Of a stretch of DNA of 64,000 nucleotides, positions 37,031 to 46,828 are shown piece after piece. The notes below the pieces were generated by a model, which ran no database searches, was not told the origin of the DNA, and saw only the letters and a list, made by a program, of their open reading frames with translations. The translations under genes and the position numbers were made by a program. The stretch is from Psychrobacter immobilis (GTDB taxonomy: Bacteria; Pseudomonadota; Gammaproteobacteria; Pseudomonadales; Moraxellaceae), in the NCBI GenBank assembly GCA_904846145.1, contig CAJGZL010000001.1, positions 1,488,001-1,552,000 on the forward strand, read 5' to 3'. Each line of letters begins with the position of its first letter. Within the stretch, counting starts at the first letter, position 1.

Positions 37031-37302
37031 CAATGGTGACAAGGGTTAGCTTTTAATATTCTTATTTTTTACTGATGTTTTTTTAGATAAGTAGCAATAG
37101 TTATAAAAGTAAGGTGATTTATCTAAAGCCTTGCTATTTTAGCTGCTTAGTTTTACAATACTTTTCTGTTTTTGACAGGCAATAACTTTCTTGATTGGTT
37201 TATTGGCATAGAATAGATATTATTTTATCGGCTTACTGTTATCCTCATAATAGTGAATAAGCTGAAAATAAGCGACAAGTTTGGTTAAGTAGTAAGTTAT
37301 AA

Positions 37303-37387
37303 GCGATTGTGGTGGAATTGGTAGACACGCCATCTTGAGGGGGTGGTGGCGCAAGCTGTGGGGGTTCAAGTCCCCCCAATCGCACCA
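37303..37387 (+). tRNA. tRNA-Leu (GAG anticodon)
   Basis: An 85-nt tRNA with acceptor stem GCGATTG/CAATCGC, encoded CCA, anticodon stem CCATC/GGTGG with loop TTGAGGG giving anticodon GAG, a long class II variable arm (GGCGCAAGCTGT region) and T-arm GGGGGTTCAAGTCCCCC. Its place between secG and the initiator tRNA is conserved. Confidence 0.96.
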
Positions 37388-37509
37388 AGTTTTATGTAGC
37401 ACGGCGTAATATTAATGATAGTTAGAGGCATAACAACATTAATATTATGGGTAGTAGAGAAGTTATTGCAGTAATTAAACGTTTAATTTGATATTATTTA
37501 AAATAATCG

Positions 37510-37538
37510 TTGACAACTCTATAAAACCTACCTATAAT
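37510..37538 (+). promoter_or_regulatory. Consensus sigma-70 promoter of the initiator tRNA/rimP-nusA-infB operon
   Basis: TTGACA (37510-37515) and TATAAT (37533-37538) are separated by exactly 17 bp, a perfect vegetative promoter. It lies 16 bp before the initiator tRNA, matching strong stable-RNA transcription. A GC-rich discriminator is not obvious. Confidence 0.9.
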
Positions 37539-37554
37539 ACGCATTCTAAATTGT

Positions 37555-37631
<77 letters not shown>

Positions 37632-37963
37632 CTTTTTTCGATACTGATTGTTGTACACTAAATACTCAGTGTAAATTAGCCCACCATTATGTTTGTGGGT
37701 TTTTTTGTATCTGTCAGTCAGTGTTACAACGGTATCTAGCCTACTTATGCTAAGCTCTAAACCCATATACTATGATAGCGTTGGCTATAAATGCAGCGTA
37801 TCGCCTATAAGGTTTTTGTTGAAAAACATTTGCTTCAAGCTGTTTAAAAATAAAAAGCACATCGTTAAAGACAGCAGTTAAACAAATAGTTAGACAACAC
37901 AACAAAGCAAATGAGCCAATAAATAATAAGTTATCAGATCAATTAGGAAACTATAAATAAATT
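37632..37963. other. Leader region between initiator tRNA and rimP
   Basis: It holds the terminator at 37680-37707. The rest is AT-rich with no further recognisable promoter or gene; a 62-codon frame at 37693-37881 overlaps the terminator and has no good ribosome binding site. Confidence 0.6.
37680..37707 (+). terminator. Terminator/attenuator after the initiator tRNA
   Basis: CCCAC (37680-37684) and GTGGG (37695-37699) form a short stem with a 10-nt loop, followed by eight T. It should reduce readthrough from the strong tRNA promoter into rimP-nusA-infB. Confidence 0.75.
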
Positions 37964-38479
37964 ATGAAGCTTTCGACTAAAGTTGCAGAATTAACCAGTA
38001 TTATTGAACCTGCAGTAGCAGCTTGTGATGTTGCACTATGGGGTGTGGAGTTTGTACCTCAAGGTCGTCGCTCGCTATTGCGCATTTATATCGAAGCGCT
38101 ACCTGAAGTGCAAGCACAAGATAAGCAAGTGACTATTGAGAATTGTGCAGCGGTCAATCATCAGGTTAGCGGTATTCTAGAAGTCCATGATCCTATCGCT
38201 GGTGAGTATATCTTAGAAGTATCATCACCAGGCTTTGATCGGGCGTTTTTCCGCGATGCACAAATGCGTGACTATATTGGTGAGACTATAAGTTTACGTT
38301 TGATCTCTGCGATAGGCTCAGGCGACAAAAAACGTCGTAAAGCCACAGGCAAGCTCGATAGCATGGGTGAGACTTCATTACAGCTCACAGCTACTGATGG
38401 TGAAAAATTTGAGATTAATTTTAGCAATATTGATAAAGCCAATTTAATTTTTGAAGAAGCAACTTTTATTAATCAATAA
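37964..38479 (+). CDS. rimP: Ribosome maturation factor RimP
   Basis: RimP helps assemble the 30S subunit. The 171-aa protein has the N-terminal domain (LWGVEFVPQGRRSLLRIYIEA; VTIENCAAVNHQVSGILEVHDPIAGEYILEVSSPGFDRAFF) and the C-terminal SH3-like domain (GETISLRLI, GKLDSMGE, EINFSNIDKANLIF). The motif SPGFDRAF corresponds to the family SPGLDRPL. It starts the protein-coding part of the operon and is followed 97 bp later by nusA. Confidence 0.94.
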   Translation: MKLSTKVAELTSIIEPAVAACDVALWGVEFVPQGRRSLLRIYIEALPEVQAQDKQVTIENCAAVNHQVSGILEVHDPIAGEYILEVSSPGFDRAFFRDAQMRDYIGETISLRLISAIGSGDKKRRKATGKLDSMGETSLQLTATDGEKFEINFSNIDKANLIFEEATFINQ

Positions 38480-38576
38480 TTTAATAAATTATTGTATTTA
38501 TTATTGTTTAAACTAGTAAAGTACAATATAAATTATAAAATTTAAGCCAATTATGAAATGATAGGACGGGTAGAGT

Positions 38577-40061
38577 ATGAGTCGTGAAATCTTAACGGTA
38601 GTAGAAACCGTCAGTAACGAGAAGGGCTTAAATCCTGAAGATATTTTTGAAGCGATAGAAGATGCTCTAGTAGTATCGACTAAGAAAAAGGTCTATACCG
38701 AGCAACCAGAGGTAGAAGTACGTGTCGCTATCAATCGTGAAACGGGTGATTATGATACTTATCGCTACTGGACGGTTGTTGCTGATGAAGATCACGAAAT
38801 GCCAGCTTGTCAGCTCGCTATTACTGACTTAGATCAAGATGAATGGTCTATCGGTGATATTAAAGAAGAGCAAATCGACTCTATCGAATTTGGTCGTATT
38901 GCTGCTACTCAAGCCAAGCAAGTCATTATTCAAAAGATTCGTGAAGCGGAACGTGCTTTAGTTGCTGATATCTTTGAGCCACGTATTGGCGAGATGATGT
39001 ATGGCGAAGTCAAAAAACAAACGCGTGATGGGTTTATTATTGATCTCGGCGATAATGCTGAAGGCTACCTAGCTCGTGATCAGATGTTACCGCGTGAACA
39101 GCTACGCGCTAAATCACGGATTAATGCTATTCTCTATCATGTGAATCGTGAAAATCGTGGTGCGCAATTACTGTTATCACGTACGCATCCAGAAATGCTA
39201 TCTGCTTTGATGCAAAAAGAAGTCCCTGAAATCGCTGAGCAAATTATCGAAATCCGTAATGTTGCTCGTCTGCCAGGTACCCGTGCTAAGATATCAGTCA
39301 AAACTAACGATCATCGTATCGATCCTGTCGGTGCTTGTATCGGTATGCGCGGTACACGTATCCAAGCAGTACAGCAAGAGCTTGATGGCGAGCGTATTGA
39401 TGTCGTAGTATGGTCAGATGATCCTGCGCAATTTATTATTAGCTCGCTTGAACCTGCTGACGTCAGCAGTATCATCTTAGATGAAGATACCAAGACCGCT
39501 GACATAGTATTTAGCACTAATGATCAGTTGGCACGTGCTATCGGCTCACAAGGTCAAAACGTACGTCTTGCCTCTGAGCTGACGGGTTATAAGCTCAACA
39601 TGATGCTAGAAGAAGAGTATCAACAGCGTCAGCAAAACGAGAGTAAAGCCTTTATCGATCTGTTTTACGAGCGTTTAGAGGTTGATCAAGACTTAGCGCA
39701 AGCGTTAGTTGATATCGGTTTCACTAGTATCGAAGAAGTTGCTTATGTGCCTGTTGATACCTTTTATGATATTGATGGCCTAGATGACGAAGCGATCGAT
39801 ATGATTCAAGAACGTGCTAAAGAAGTCGTGATAGCGGATGAACTCGTTAAGCAACAGAACATGAAAGAGCCTAGTCAAGAACTACAAGATCTTGAAGGTA
39901 TGACGGTAAGCTTAGCCTATAAAATGGCACAAAAAGATATTATTACCGTAGACGACTTAGCTGAGCAGGCGGTATTTGATTTAGAAGATATCGAAGGTTT
40001 AGATAATGAAACCGCAGGAAAACTTATCATGAAAGCTCGGGAATCTTGGTTCAATGAATAG
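38577..40061 (+). CDS. nusA: Transcription termination/antitermination factor NusA
   Basis: NusA binds RNA polymerase and nascent RNA to modulate pausing, termination and rRNA antitermination. At 494 aa it has the N-terminal polymerase-binding domain (1-125), an S1 domain (YGEVKKQTRDGFIIDLGDNAEGYL near 140), two KH domains (VGACIGMRGTRIQAVQQEL and ARAIGSQGQNVRLASEL), and both C-terminal acidic repeats found in gammaproteobacteria (AQALVDIGFTSIEEVAYVP; SLAYKMAQKDIITVDDLAEQ). The start has GGACGGGTAG upstream. It precedes infB by 150 bp. Confidence 0.96.
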   Translation: MSREILTVVETVSNEKGLNPEDIFEAIEDALVVSTKKKVYTEQPEVEVRVAINRETGDYDTYRYWTVVADEDHEMPACQLAITDLDQDEWSIGDIKEEQIDSIEFGRIAATQAKQVIIQKIREAERALVADIFEPRIGEMMYGEVKKQTRDGFIIDLGDNAEGYLARDQMLPREQLRAKSRINAILYHVNRENRGAQLLLSRTHPEMLSALMQKEVPEIAEQIIEIRNVARLPGTRAKISVKTNDHRIDPVGACIGMRGTRIQAVQQELDGERIDVVVWSDDPAQFIISSLEPADVSSIILDEDTKTADIVFSTNDQLARAIGSQGQNVRLASELTGYKLNMMLEEEYQQRQQNESKAFIDLFYERLEVDQDLAQALVDIGFTSIEEVAYVPVDTFYDIDGLDDEAIDMIQERAKEVVIADELVKQQNMKEPSQELQDLEGMTVSLAYKMAQKDIITVDDLAEQAVFDLEDIEGLDNETAGKLIMKARESWFNE

Positions 40062-40211
40062 GCGTTAACTGCATATCGCTGTCTTTTGGTGATATGCTGA
40101 CGATTATTCAAAGCTGATGCTAGTGCAAACTGACATGAGCTTGAGCACAATTATTGATAGTCAACAACCCAATTGAATGTATAGCAAACAATAGACAGTA
40201 GGTGATAATAA

Positions 40212-42950
40212 ATGGCAGATAAGACCGTCAAAGAACTGGCAGACATGGTAGGCAAAACCGCAAGTGCTTTACAGCAGCAACTGCAAGATGCTGGAATGCC
40301 TGCTCGCGGTGAAGGTGATCCAGTCACTGAAGCTGAGCAAGAGAAGCTAGTGGCGTACTTAAAGCAAAGTCATGGTCAGCAAGACAAGCGTCGTATTAGT
40401 CTAAAATCTAAAACGACGAGTACTGCGCGTGTGACTGGCTCTTCAGGCAAATCTAAGAGCGTCAATGTAGAAGTGCGCAAAAAGAAAATCTTTGAAAAGC
40501 CTGATCCAGAGAAGATGGCTGAAGAGTTAGCAGCGCGTGAGCAGGCATTAATTGAAGCGCAAGCTCGGGCGGCCAAAGATCTCGAGGAGCGTTCTGAGGC
40601 GAAGAAAAAAGCTGAGGAACGTCAAGCGGCTACTCTAGCAGCTATGCGTAGTAGCTTAGGCTCTAGCAAAAGCTCAACCAGCAAAAGCGCTAAAGTCGCT
40701 AACTCATCGGTTGTAGTCAAAAAAGGTAGCAAAGACGCTGTCGAAGTTATCACCAAAGATAAAGATAAGCCTAAGAAAAAAGTAGTTGCGGCCACCAAGC
40801 CAAAAGTTGAAACTGCAGCTGAGCGTAAAGCACGCGAAGCACGCGAAGTTGAAGAAAATCGTTTACGTGAGATTGAAGCTGAAACACGTCAAGCACAAGC
40901 AAAAGAGGCACAAAAGCGTACTCTTGAGCAAATGCGCAAGATGGCTGGTAAATATACGGACCGTGAGCCTGTTGCTGAAGTGCGTAAAGATGAGCCATTG
41001 GCCGAAGGTCTAGTTGGCGACGCACTAGAAGAGTCATTTGAAAAAGAGCGTCGTGAGATCAAGCGTGGTGCTAACAGCACGGGTACTCGTGGGCGCCGCC
41101 GCAAAAACCAAGACGAGCGTGAAGTCAAAAACCGTAAGAACGGCTTACGTTCAGCGCAGGCTGGTCAACACAAGTTTGAAAAACCTGTGGAAAAAATCGT
41201 TTATGATGTTGAGATTAGCGAACAGATTACTGTAGCAGACTTGGCTCAGCGTATGGCAGTCAAAGCTCGTGAAGTCACTAAGTTACTTATGAAAATGGGT
41301 GAAATGGCGACTGAATCAGATACTATTGACCAAGCGACAGCTAGTCTTATTGTCGAAGAGATGGGTCACAATCCAGTTCCAGTCAGCGATACCAAAGTTG
41401 AAGACGATCTACATGATGCCGTTGATGGGCGCAGTAGTAACGTACAGACGCGTCCACCAGTGGTCACTATCATGGGTCACGTTGATCATGGTAAAACATC
41501 GCTACTTGATAAGATTCGTGAGACCAAAGTTGCCACTGGCGAAGCTGGCGGAATTACTCAGCATATCGGTGCTTATCATGTTAAAACGGATCGTGGCGTT
41601 ATTACTTTCCTTGATACACCAGGTCACGCCGCCTTTAGTGCGATGCGCTCACGTGGTGCCCAAGCGACAGATATCGTCGTACTAGTCGTCGCCGCTGATG
41701 ATGGTATGATGCCACAGACCGAAGAAGCTATTGATCATGCTCGTGCTGCTGGTACGCCGCTGATTGTTGCGATTAATAAAATGGATAAGCCAAGCGCTGA
41801 TCCAGATCGTGTATTAAACGAGCTAACGGCGAAGCAAGTCGTCTCAGAAGATTGGGGTGGCGATACCCCTATGGCTCGTATCTCAGCCAAAACAGGCGAA
41901 GGTATCGATGAGCTATTAGAATACATCAGTTTGACTGCAGAGCTAATGGAATTAGAAGCACCATTGGACGGTGCGGCGCAAGGTGTAGTTATTGAATCAA
42001 GACTAGAAAAAGGTCGTGGTCCAGTTGCTAGCGTATTGGTTAAAAAAGGTACGCTCAAGCAAGGCGATCTAGTCTTAGCCGGTGAGTATTATGGCCGTGT
42101 ACGGGCTATGGTTGACGAGCATGGCAAACGTATTCAGACTGCAGGTCCTTCTATTCCTGTTGAGATCCTAGGCTTACCAGATACACCAGCTGCGGGTAGC
42201 GAATTCTTAGTCGTAACTGATGAGAAAAAAGCGCGTGAAGTGGCAGACTTTAGAGCCAATCGTGAGCGTGAGCAGCAACTTGAGCGCCAGAATAAAATGC
42301 GCTTAGAGAGCATGTTCGAGCAGATGGAACAAGGCGATGTGTCCTTCTTAAACATCGTCCTGAAAACGGATGTTCGTGGTTCATTAGAAGCTCTATTGGC
42401 AGCATTGAATGAGTTATCAACCGACGAAGTCAAAGTACGCGTTATTAGCTCAGGTGTTGGTCCGATCTCAGAATCTGATGTTACTCTTGCTGAATCTAGT
42501 GAGGCAGTATTGTTAGGTTTCAACGTTCGCGCTGATACTACCGCCCGTCGTAAAGCAGATGCTGCTGACATGGACATTCGCTATTACAGTGTTATCTATG
42601 GTTTGATTGATGATGTGAAAGCGGCCATGAGTGGTATGCTAGCTCCTGAACATCGTGAGAAAATCTTGGGTGTGGCTGATGTGCGTGAAGTATTCCGCTC
42701 TAGTAAATTCGGTGCAGCTGCCGGTTGTATGGTGGTTGAAGGTACGATTTATCGCAACAAACCTATCCGTGTATTACGTGCTGACCAAGTTATCTTTACT
42801 GGTCAATTACAATCATTACGTCGTTATAAAGAAGATGTTAGTGAAGTACGTACAGGCATGGAATGTGGTCTAGCCGTTCGTGGCTATGATGTAGAAGATG
42901 GCGATAAAATCGAAGTCTTTGAGATTCAAGAGTTCGCACGTACTATCTAA
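40212..42950 (+). CDS. infB: Translation initiation factor IF-2
   Basis: IF-2 is the GTPase that places fMet-tRNA in the 30S P site and promotes subunit joining. The 912-aa protein has the IF2 N-terminal module ([23 protein letters not shown]), a long charged Lys/Glu/Arg-rich linker (about 55-330) and a second IF2_N module ([24 protein letters not shown]). The G domain has [12 protein letters not shown] near 422, DTPGHAAF and NKMDKPSAD, followed by domains II-IV ending [19 protein letters not shown]. The ribosome binding site is weak, with GGTGATAATAA upstream. Confidence 0.97.
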   Translation: MADKTVKELADMVGKTASALQQQLQDAGMPARGEGDPVTEAEQEKLVAYLKQSHGQQDKRRISLKSKTTSTARVTGSSGKSKSVNVEVRKKKIFEKPDPEKMAEELAAREQALIEAQARAAKDLEERSEAKKKAEERQAATLAAMRSSLGSSKSSTSKSAKVANSSVVVKKGSKDAVEVITKDKDKPKKKVVAATKPKVETAAERKAREAREVEENRLREIEAETRQAQAKEAQKRTLEQMRKMAGKYTDREPVAEVRKDEPLAEGLVGDALEESFEKERREIKRGANSTGTRGRRRKNQDEREVKNRKNGLRSAQAGQHKFEKPVEKIVYDVEISEQITVADLAQRMAVKAREVTKLLMKMGEMATESDTIDQATASLIVEEMGHNPVPVSDTKVEDDLHDAVDGRSSNVQTRPPVVTIMGHVDHGKTSLLDKIRETKVATGEAGGITQHIGAYHVKTDRGVITFLDTPGHAAFSAMRSRGAQATDIVVLVVAADDGMMPQTEEAIDHARAAGTPLIVAINKMDKPSADPDRVLNELTAKQVVSEDWGGDTPMARISAKTGEGIDELLEYISLTAELMELEAPLDGAAQGVVIESRLEKGRGPVASVLVKKGTLKQGDLVLAGEYYGRVRAMVDEHGKRIQTAGPSIPVEILGLPDTPAAGSEFLVVTDEKKAREVADFRANREREQQLERQNKMRLESMFEQMEQGDVSFLNIVLKTDVRGSLEALLAALNELSTDEVKVRVISSGVGPISESDVTLAESSEAVLLGFNVRADTTARRKADAADMDIRYYSVIYGLIDDVKAAMSGMLAPEHREKILGVADVREVFRSSKFGAAAGCMVVEGTIYRNKPIRVLRADQVIFTGQLQSLRRYKEDVSEVRTGMECGLAVRGYDVEDGDKIEVFEIQEFARTI

Positions 42951-42998
42951 ATAGGCTATTAAAGTCATATTTTCGATATGCCTTAATAAGATGTTATT

Positions 42999-43033
42999 AG
43001 GCCTAACAGGGTAATCCTGCTAGGCCTTTTTTA
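42999..43033 (+). terminator. Terminator between infB and rbfA
   Basis: AGGCCTAACAGG and CCTGCTAGGCCT form a 12-bp stem with one mismatch around a 5-nt loop, followed by TTTTTT. This suggests rbfA-truB are partly uncoupled from infB or read through an attenuator. Confidence 0.8.
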
Positions 43034-43092
43034 TTGCAAACTAACGGTTTAAATTTTTATTAAAAATACAATATTTCAATTAGGATAATAGA

Positions 43093-43542
43093 ATGAATCA
43101 ACGTCTCCAACGTTTAGCAGATCAAATCCAGCGTGAGCTTGCGGTACTCATTCGCGATGCTGTCAATGACCCACGTCTAACAGGATATGTCACTATCTCC
43201 AGTGTCAAAGTCAGCCCTGATCTAGGTTACGCCGATATCTACGTCACTGTCATGGAGCCTGAGCTCAATGATGCTATGACGATAACCAACCATGAAGAGA
43301 GTATTAAGGTACTCAATAAAGCCGCTGGATTCTTGCGTACTGAATTAAGCCATAGTCTCAAAACGCGCACGACACCGCGCCTTAGATTTCATTATGATGA
43401 AGTTACCGCTCGTGGTAACTATATGATGGATCTAATCAGTCAAGCCAATGCAAAAACAGATGATAACGAAACTGATAGCTTAGATACTGATGGCTTAAAT
43501 ATTGATGAGCCACAGATAGAAGAGCAATCACAAGAGAAATAG
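43093..43542 (+). CDS. rbfA: 30S ribosome-binding factor RbfA
   Basis: RbfA is a KH-fold assembly factor for 16S rRNA 5' end maturation, needed for growth in the cold in E. coli. Residues 1-115 carry the family core: RLQRLADQIQRELAVLIRDAVNDPRL, VTISSVKVSPDLGYADIYVTVM, GFLRTELSHSLKTRTTPRLRFHYDE. The 149-aa length includes an acidic C-terminal tail (about 118-149). It lies 5 bp before truB. Confidence 0.95.
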   Translation: MNQRLQRLADQIQRELAVLIRDAVNDPRLTGYVTISSVKVSPDLGYADIYVTVMEPELNDAMTITNHEESIKVLNKAAGFLRTELSHSLKTRTTPRLRFHYDEVTARGNYMMDLISQANAKTDDNETDSLDTDGLNIDEPQIEEQSQEK

Positions 43543-43547
43543 CTACT

Positions 43548-44582
43548 ATGTCTAAAGTGTCTGAGCAAGCGTCTCATCAAAGTGATAAGCCATATTCTAA
43601 ACAAAAAGTCTCTGGAGTTATCTTAATTGATAAACCTATAGGTATGACCTCCCAACAAGTGGTGTCAAAGGTGAAGTATCTGTTTCAATCACCTATTCAC
43701 GACAGTAAAAAAGCAGGGCATACGGGTACTCTTGATCCCATGGCTACGGGTCTATTGCCTATTTGCTTAGGTGAGGCGACTAAGTTCAGCCATTATCAAC
43801 TGGACGCTGATAAATCTTATCAGGCAACGATATTACTGGGTCAACAGACCGATACAGGCGATGCGGATGGTAAGATCATTGCTGAGACAGCAGTGCCAAT
43901 TATCGATAATGAACTACTAACTAGCATTGCTCAGCAGTTCATGGGCGCCCAGCAGCAAATCCCACCTATGTACTCAGCTCTAAAAAAAGACGGCAAAAAG
44001 CTCTACGAATACGCGCGCGCTGGGATAGAGGTTGAGCGAGCACCTAGAGATATCACTATCAAGTCGTTAGATTTGACAATGCTTAGTGCTAATAGTATTG
44101 AGCTGACGGTGACTTGTACTAAAGGGACTTATGTACGGGTGTTAGGTGAGGATATTGCTAAAGCTTTAGATACATTAGGTCATCTAACCGCTTTAAGACG
44201 CTTGGACGTTGGCAAGTTTAGTATTAATAATGCGATAAGCTTGCCAGAGCTAGAAGCGCTAGAGTTTGATAATAGGTTTGTACAGTTATTACCTATAGAT
44301 GCCTGTATTTATATCGAAGCTCAGCTGGTTTTAGATTCAGAACAATGTGAACGGATCAAGATGGGTCAACGGCTGAACGTAATCGAACAGCTAACGCCGA
44401 CGTTGCAACAATATATTATTGATAACATTCAATTAGATGTACAAAAAACTGAAAATGCTAATATCCCAGAGCATGAACTGCCTATAGATATCCGCTTGAT
44501 AGATACAAATGGTCAGTTCTTAGGATTGGGAGCGGTTAATCTTAATGGACGCTTGCAACCCAAAAAGCTGATTCAACGATAA
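43548..44582 (+). CDS. truB: tRNA pseudouridine-55 synthase TruB
   Basis: TruB makes pseudouridine 55 in the tRNA T-loop and acts as a tRNA chaperone. The sequence has GVILIDKPIGMTSQQVV, the catalytic GHTGTLDPMATGLLPICLGEATKF (nucleophilic Asp), the YSALKKDGKKLYEYARAG motif and VTCTKGTYVRVLGEDIAKAL. The C-terminal domain is longer than in E. coli (344 aa overall), with an insertion before IRLIDTNGQFLGLGAV. It is followed by a strong terminator, so rpsO is not directly read from this unit. Confidence 0.95.
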   Translation: MSKVSEQASHQSDKPYSKQKVSGVILIDKPIGMTSQQVVSKVKYLFQSPIHDSKKAGHTGTLDPMATGLLPICLGEATKFSHYQLDADKSYQATILLGQQTDTGDADGKIIAETAVPIIDNELLTSIAQQFMGAQQQIPPMYSALKKDGKKLYEYARAGIEVERAPRDITIKSLDLTMLSANSIELTVTCTKGTYVRVLGEDIAKALDTLGHLTALRRLDVGKFSINNAISLPELEALEFDNRFVQLLPIDACIYIEAQLVLDSEQCERIKMGQRLNVIEQLTPTLQQYIIDNIQLDVQKTENANIPEHELPIDIRLIDTNGQFLGLGAVNLNGRLQPKKLIQR

Positions 44583-44641
44583 CCTAATCGCTGCATAATT
44601 TACTAGTGTATTACACTAATCACATTCCGCTACATTTAGTT

Positions 44642-44676
44642 GCAGGTTTCGCCTACGGTGAGACCTGCTTTTTTTA
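44642..44676 (+). terminator. Terminator after truB
   Basis: GCAGGTTTCGCC and GGTGAGACCTGC pair (two G:T pairs) with a TAC-type loop, followed by seven T. It lies about 60 bp after the truB stop. Confidence 0.85.
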
Positions 44677-44849
44677 TATAGTTATTTTGTTGGCTATTAA
44701 TAATCTAGTCAAAAAAGCCAATCAAGGTAAGGTTGATATGCTCAAGGAAGTTCCAAATTACAATAATAAAAAACTCGTACAATAATAAAAACAACGACTA
44801 AAACAACAATAGATCAAAATAAAACTATTATCACTATAAGAGATATATT

Positions 44850-45377
44850 ATGAAGACTATCGCTTTTTTATTACATAATAACTTTGAACAAGCAGAGTAT
44901 GAGGATGTCAATAATAAGTTAGAAGAAAAAGGCTACAACACGATTCTCATTACCACTAATAAAGATAAAGAAGTACAAGCTATGCAGCAAGATGTCAATA
45001 AGGGTGATACTTTTACCGCTGACATTTTCGCTAAAGATGCAAAAGTAGAAGATTATGATGCATTAGTATTACCAGGTGGTACCGTTAATGCGGATACTAT
45101 TCGAAGTAACGAAGAAGCACATAAAATTATTAATGCTATAAACGATAATAATAAGACTTTAGCAGTAATCTGTCATGCTCCTTGGACGCTAATCAATACA
45201 GGAATCGCCAAAGGTAGAACTTTGACTGCTTATCATAGTCTACGGACTGACCTTGAAAATGCGGGGGCAAATTTTGTAGATAAGACCGTACAAATCGATG
45301 GTAATTTGATTACTTCACGTAATCCTGACGACATTGATAACTTTGTTGCGGCTATCGATAAAGCACTATCTGAATAA
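44850..45377 (+). CDS. DJ-1/PfpI family protein (type 1 glutamine amidotransferase-like)
   Basis: A 175-aa cytosolic protein of the DJ-1/PfpI superfamily, whose members act as glyoxalases, deglycases or stress chaperones. The nucleophile-elbow cysteine is in LAVICHAPWTLINTGIAKGRTLTAYHSL, the usual C-H dyad; the acidic partner would be in the N-terminal LHNNFEQAEYED region. DALVLPGGTVNADTIR and NLITSRNPDDIDNFVAAIDKAL are also family-typical, closest to the YhbO/general-stress-protein-18 type. It lies between truB and rpsO with its own upstream region, and is followed by two genes for tiny acidic proteins, which suggests a small stress-related cassette. Confidence 0.88.
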   Translation: MKTIAFLLHNNFEQAEYEDVNNKLEEKGYNTILITTNKDKEVQAMQQDVNKGDTFTADIFAKDAKVEDYDALVLPGGTVNADTIRSNEEAHKIINAINDNNKTLAVICHAPWTLINTGIAKGRTLTAYHSLRTDLENAGANFVDKTVQIDGNLITSRNPDDIDNFVAAIDKALSE

Positions 45378-45448
45378 AAACAGTCTTGATCTTTTGCCAT
45401 TTTAAAGTTAGCCGGATCTATAACCACAAAACTAAAAAGGAAAATACT

Positions 45449-45601
45449 ATGTCACAGCCTAATCCAAACGATACTAAACTTGAGCAACAACGTTCTGATG
45501 CAGCACAAGATTCTTTAAAGAATCAAACTGAAGATAATTATGTAGAAGGTACTGATGCAGCAGCAGATCGTATCGCTGAGAACGCTAAAGAAGATAAGTA
45601 A
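45449..45601 (+). CDS. Small hydrophilic acidic protein (50 aa), unknown function
   Basis: The product (MSQPNPNDTKLEQQ ... IAENAKEDK) is rich in Gln, Asn, Asp and Glu and lacks cysteine and hydrophobic stretches, so it is probably disordered. I start at ATG 45449 because AAAAAGGAAA lies just upstream; the frame opens further up at 45386, but that extension overlaps the region after the PfpI stop. A terminator follows. I do not recognise a family; size and composition resemble small stress-induced hydrophilic proteins, which is only an impression. Confidence 0.7.
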   Translation: MSQPNPNDTKLEQQRSDAAQDSLKNQTEDNYVEGTDAAADRIAENAKEDK

Positions 45602-45622
45602 TAATGAATAAGCTTCAATAAA

Positions 45623-45656
45623 GAATGCCAGCTGTACAAACAGTTGGCATTTTTTA
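45623..45656 (+). terminator. Terminator after the 50-aa protein gene
   Basis: AATGCCAGCTGT and ACAGTTGGCATT pair as a 12-bp stem with one G:T pair around ACAA, followed by six T. Confidence 0.85.
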
Positions 45657-45701
45657 CACTAATAGCTTTATATCAATAGTGATCAATATATAGGGAATAA
45701 A

Positions 45702-45875
45702 ATGATGGACAAGTCGAATAAAGAGATGGATGTTGAGGAGAAGAAAATTCAAGAGCTAGCTGATGAGATTGACCCAACTGATAATGCGCCTGATAGTCTT
45801 GCTGAGGCGACTACTGCCCCATTGAGTGATGATGACTTAGGTGGCAATGCCAAGCAAGATGACGTCAATAAATAA
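45702..45875 (+). CDS. Small acidic protein (57 aa), unknown function
   Basis: This reading frame encodes MMDKSNKEMDVEEKKIQELA and continues to DDVNK. About a third of residues are Asp or Glu, and no cysteine or membrane segment is present. A purine-rich AGGGAATAA precedes two tandem ATGs (45702, 45705). It sits between the terminator of the 50-aa gene and an AGGCT-GTA-AGCCT hairpin followed by T (45898-45921). The similar size and composition suggest the two small genes are related in role. Function is unknown. Confidence 0.65.
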   Translation: MMDKSNKEMDVEEKKIQELADEIDPTDNAPDSLAEATTAPLSDDDLGGNAKQDDVNK

Positions 45876-45920
45876 CGATAAAGATTACTATCAAAAAAGG
45901 CTGTAAGCCTAATGATTTTT

Positions 45921-45929
45921 TGCTATAAT
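45921..45929 (+). promoter_or_regulatory. Extended -10 promoter element upstream of rpsO
   Basis: TGCTATAAT (45921-45929) is a perfect extended -10 (TGnTATAAT). No good -35 is present 17 bp upstream, as is usual for extended -10 promoters. It lies about 195 bp before the rpsO start, after the small-gene terminators, so it is a good candidate for the rpsO promoter. Confidence 0.55.
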
Positions 45930-46124
45930 AGCTGACGTTTGTAGTAGAGTTAGTTATAAAACACTATCTACTATAAGACCGTATTGGGTTTGCTGGCTAA
46001 TAGGTCAACTCTAGTAATGCAGGGTTATCCTGAATGGACAGCGAACTATTTTATTATCTTATTATTCTATGAGTGTTCAACTACTTGAAGCTCTGTAGAA
46101 TTATTAGCATTGCTGGAGAAATTT

Positions 46125-46391
46125 ATGCTAACGAATACCGATCGCGAAAATATCATTGCTCAATATCAGCGCGGCGAAAATGACACAGGTTCTCCTGAAG
46201 TTCAAGTTGCTCTTTTAAGCGCGCGTATCAACGATTTACAAAACCATTTTAAAGCTCACAAAGCGGATCATCATAGCCGTCGTGGTCTTATCCGTATGGT
46301 TAACACTCGTCGTAAATTGCTTGATTACTTAAAAGGTAAGGACTTAGGTCGTTACACTACCTTGATCAGCCAATTAGGTCTACGTCGTTAA
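46125..46391 (+). CDS. rpsO: Ribosomal protein S15
   Basis: S15 binds the 16S rRNA central domain early in 30S assembly. The 88-aa product [20 protein letters not shown] has the family signature [50 protein letters not shown] start at ATG 46125: GGAGA lies five bases upstream, inside the first codons of the longer frame that opens at 46110. In E. coli the mRNA leader around this start folds into a pseudoknot for autorepression; I did not test that here. A terminator follows, and pnp comes next. Confidence 0.95.
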   Translation: MLTNTDRENIIAQYQRGENDTGSPEVQVALLSARINDLQNHFKAHKADHHSRRGLIRMVNTRRKLLDYLKGKDLGRYTTLISQLGLRR

Positions 46392-46828
46392 TACAACCCT
46401 TATGTATTATCATTATAAGAATTGAGCAGTACAGAAACGGTATGAAATAGCTTCATGCCGTTTTTTTATGGCTATTATTTATTAAACCAATAAATTGGTC
46501 AATAGCCTTAAATCACTGTAAAATAGTGCACGATGAAAATATCTCAAAAATGCTGACTGTGGCATGAATAGTCAGTAGCAACGGATTACCGAATTTGAAT
46601 AGTTTGATTTAAATAGCACAATAGAGCCACACGTTAAATTAGTACACAGAGCAGATATACTAACGAACACCAGTATTTAAAACCGTATGTGAGCGCTAAA
46701 TAGCTGCAAACCCGTTAAAACGACAGCATTTTGAATTCATATAAAAATATTATAAAGAGTGATATTAGAGGCTGTATTGATAAAAGTCGCTTTTATCACT
46801 TTAGACACTCAACATTAGGAAAAATTTT
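46392..46828. other. Intergenic region between rpsO and pnp
   Basis: It contains the rpsO terminator (46435-46467) and then about 360 bp of AT-rich leader before pnp. In E. coli the pnp leader is a site of RNase III cleavage and autoregulation; a long leader is present here, but I cannot confirm a matching hairpin by eye. Confidence 0.5.
46435..46467 (+). terminator. Terminator after rpsO
   Basis: AACGGTATGAA and TTCATGCCGTT pair (one G:T pair) around a 5-nt loop and run into seven T. Confidence 0.85.

Noticed and set aside
37220..37402. 60-codon ORF over tRNA-Leu
   Set aside because: Antisense to a clear tRNA gene; the frame is a by-product of the tRNA sequence.
37693..37881. 62-codon ORF between initiator tRNA and rimP
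   Set aside because: It begins within the terminator hairpin and lacks a good ribosome binding site or family match.
40771..41037. 88-codon minus-strand ORF inside infB
   Set aside because: Shadow of the charged, repetitive IF-2 linker region; several frames stay open there by composition.
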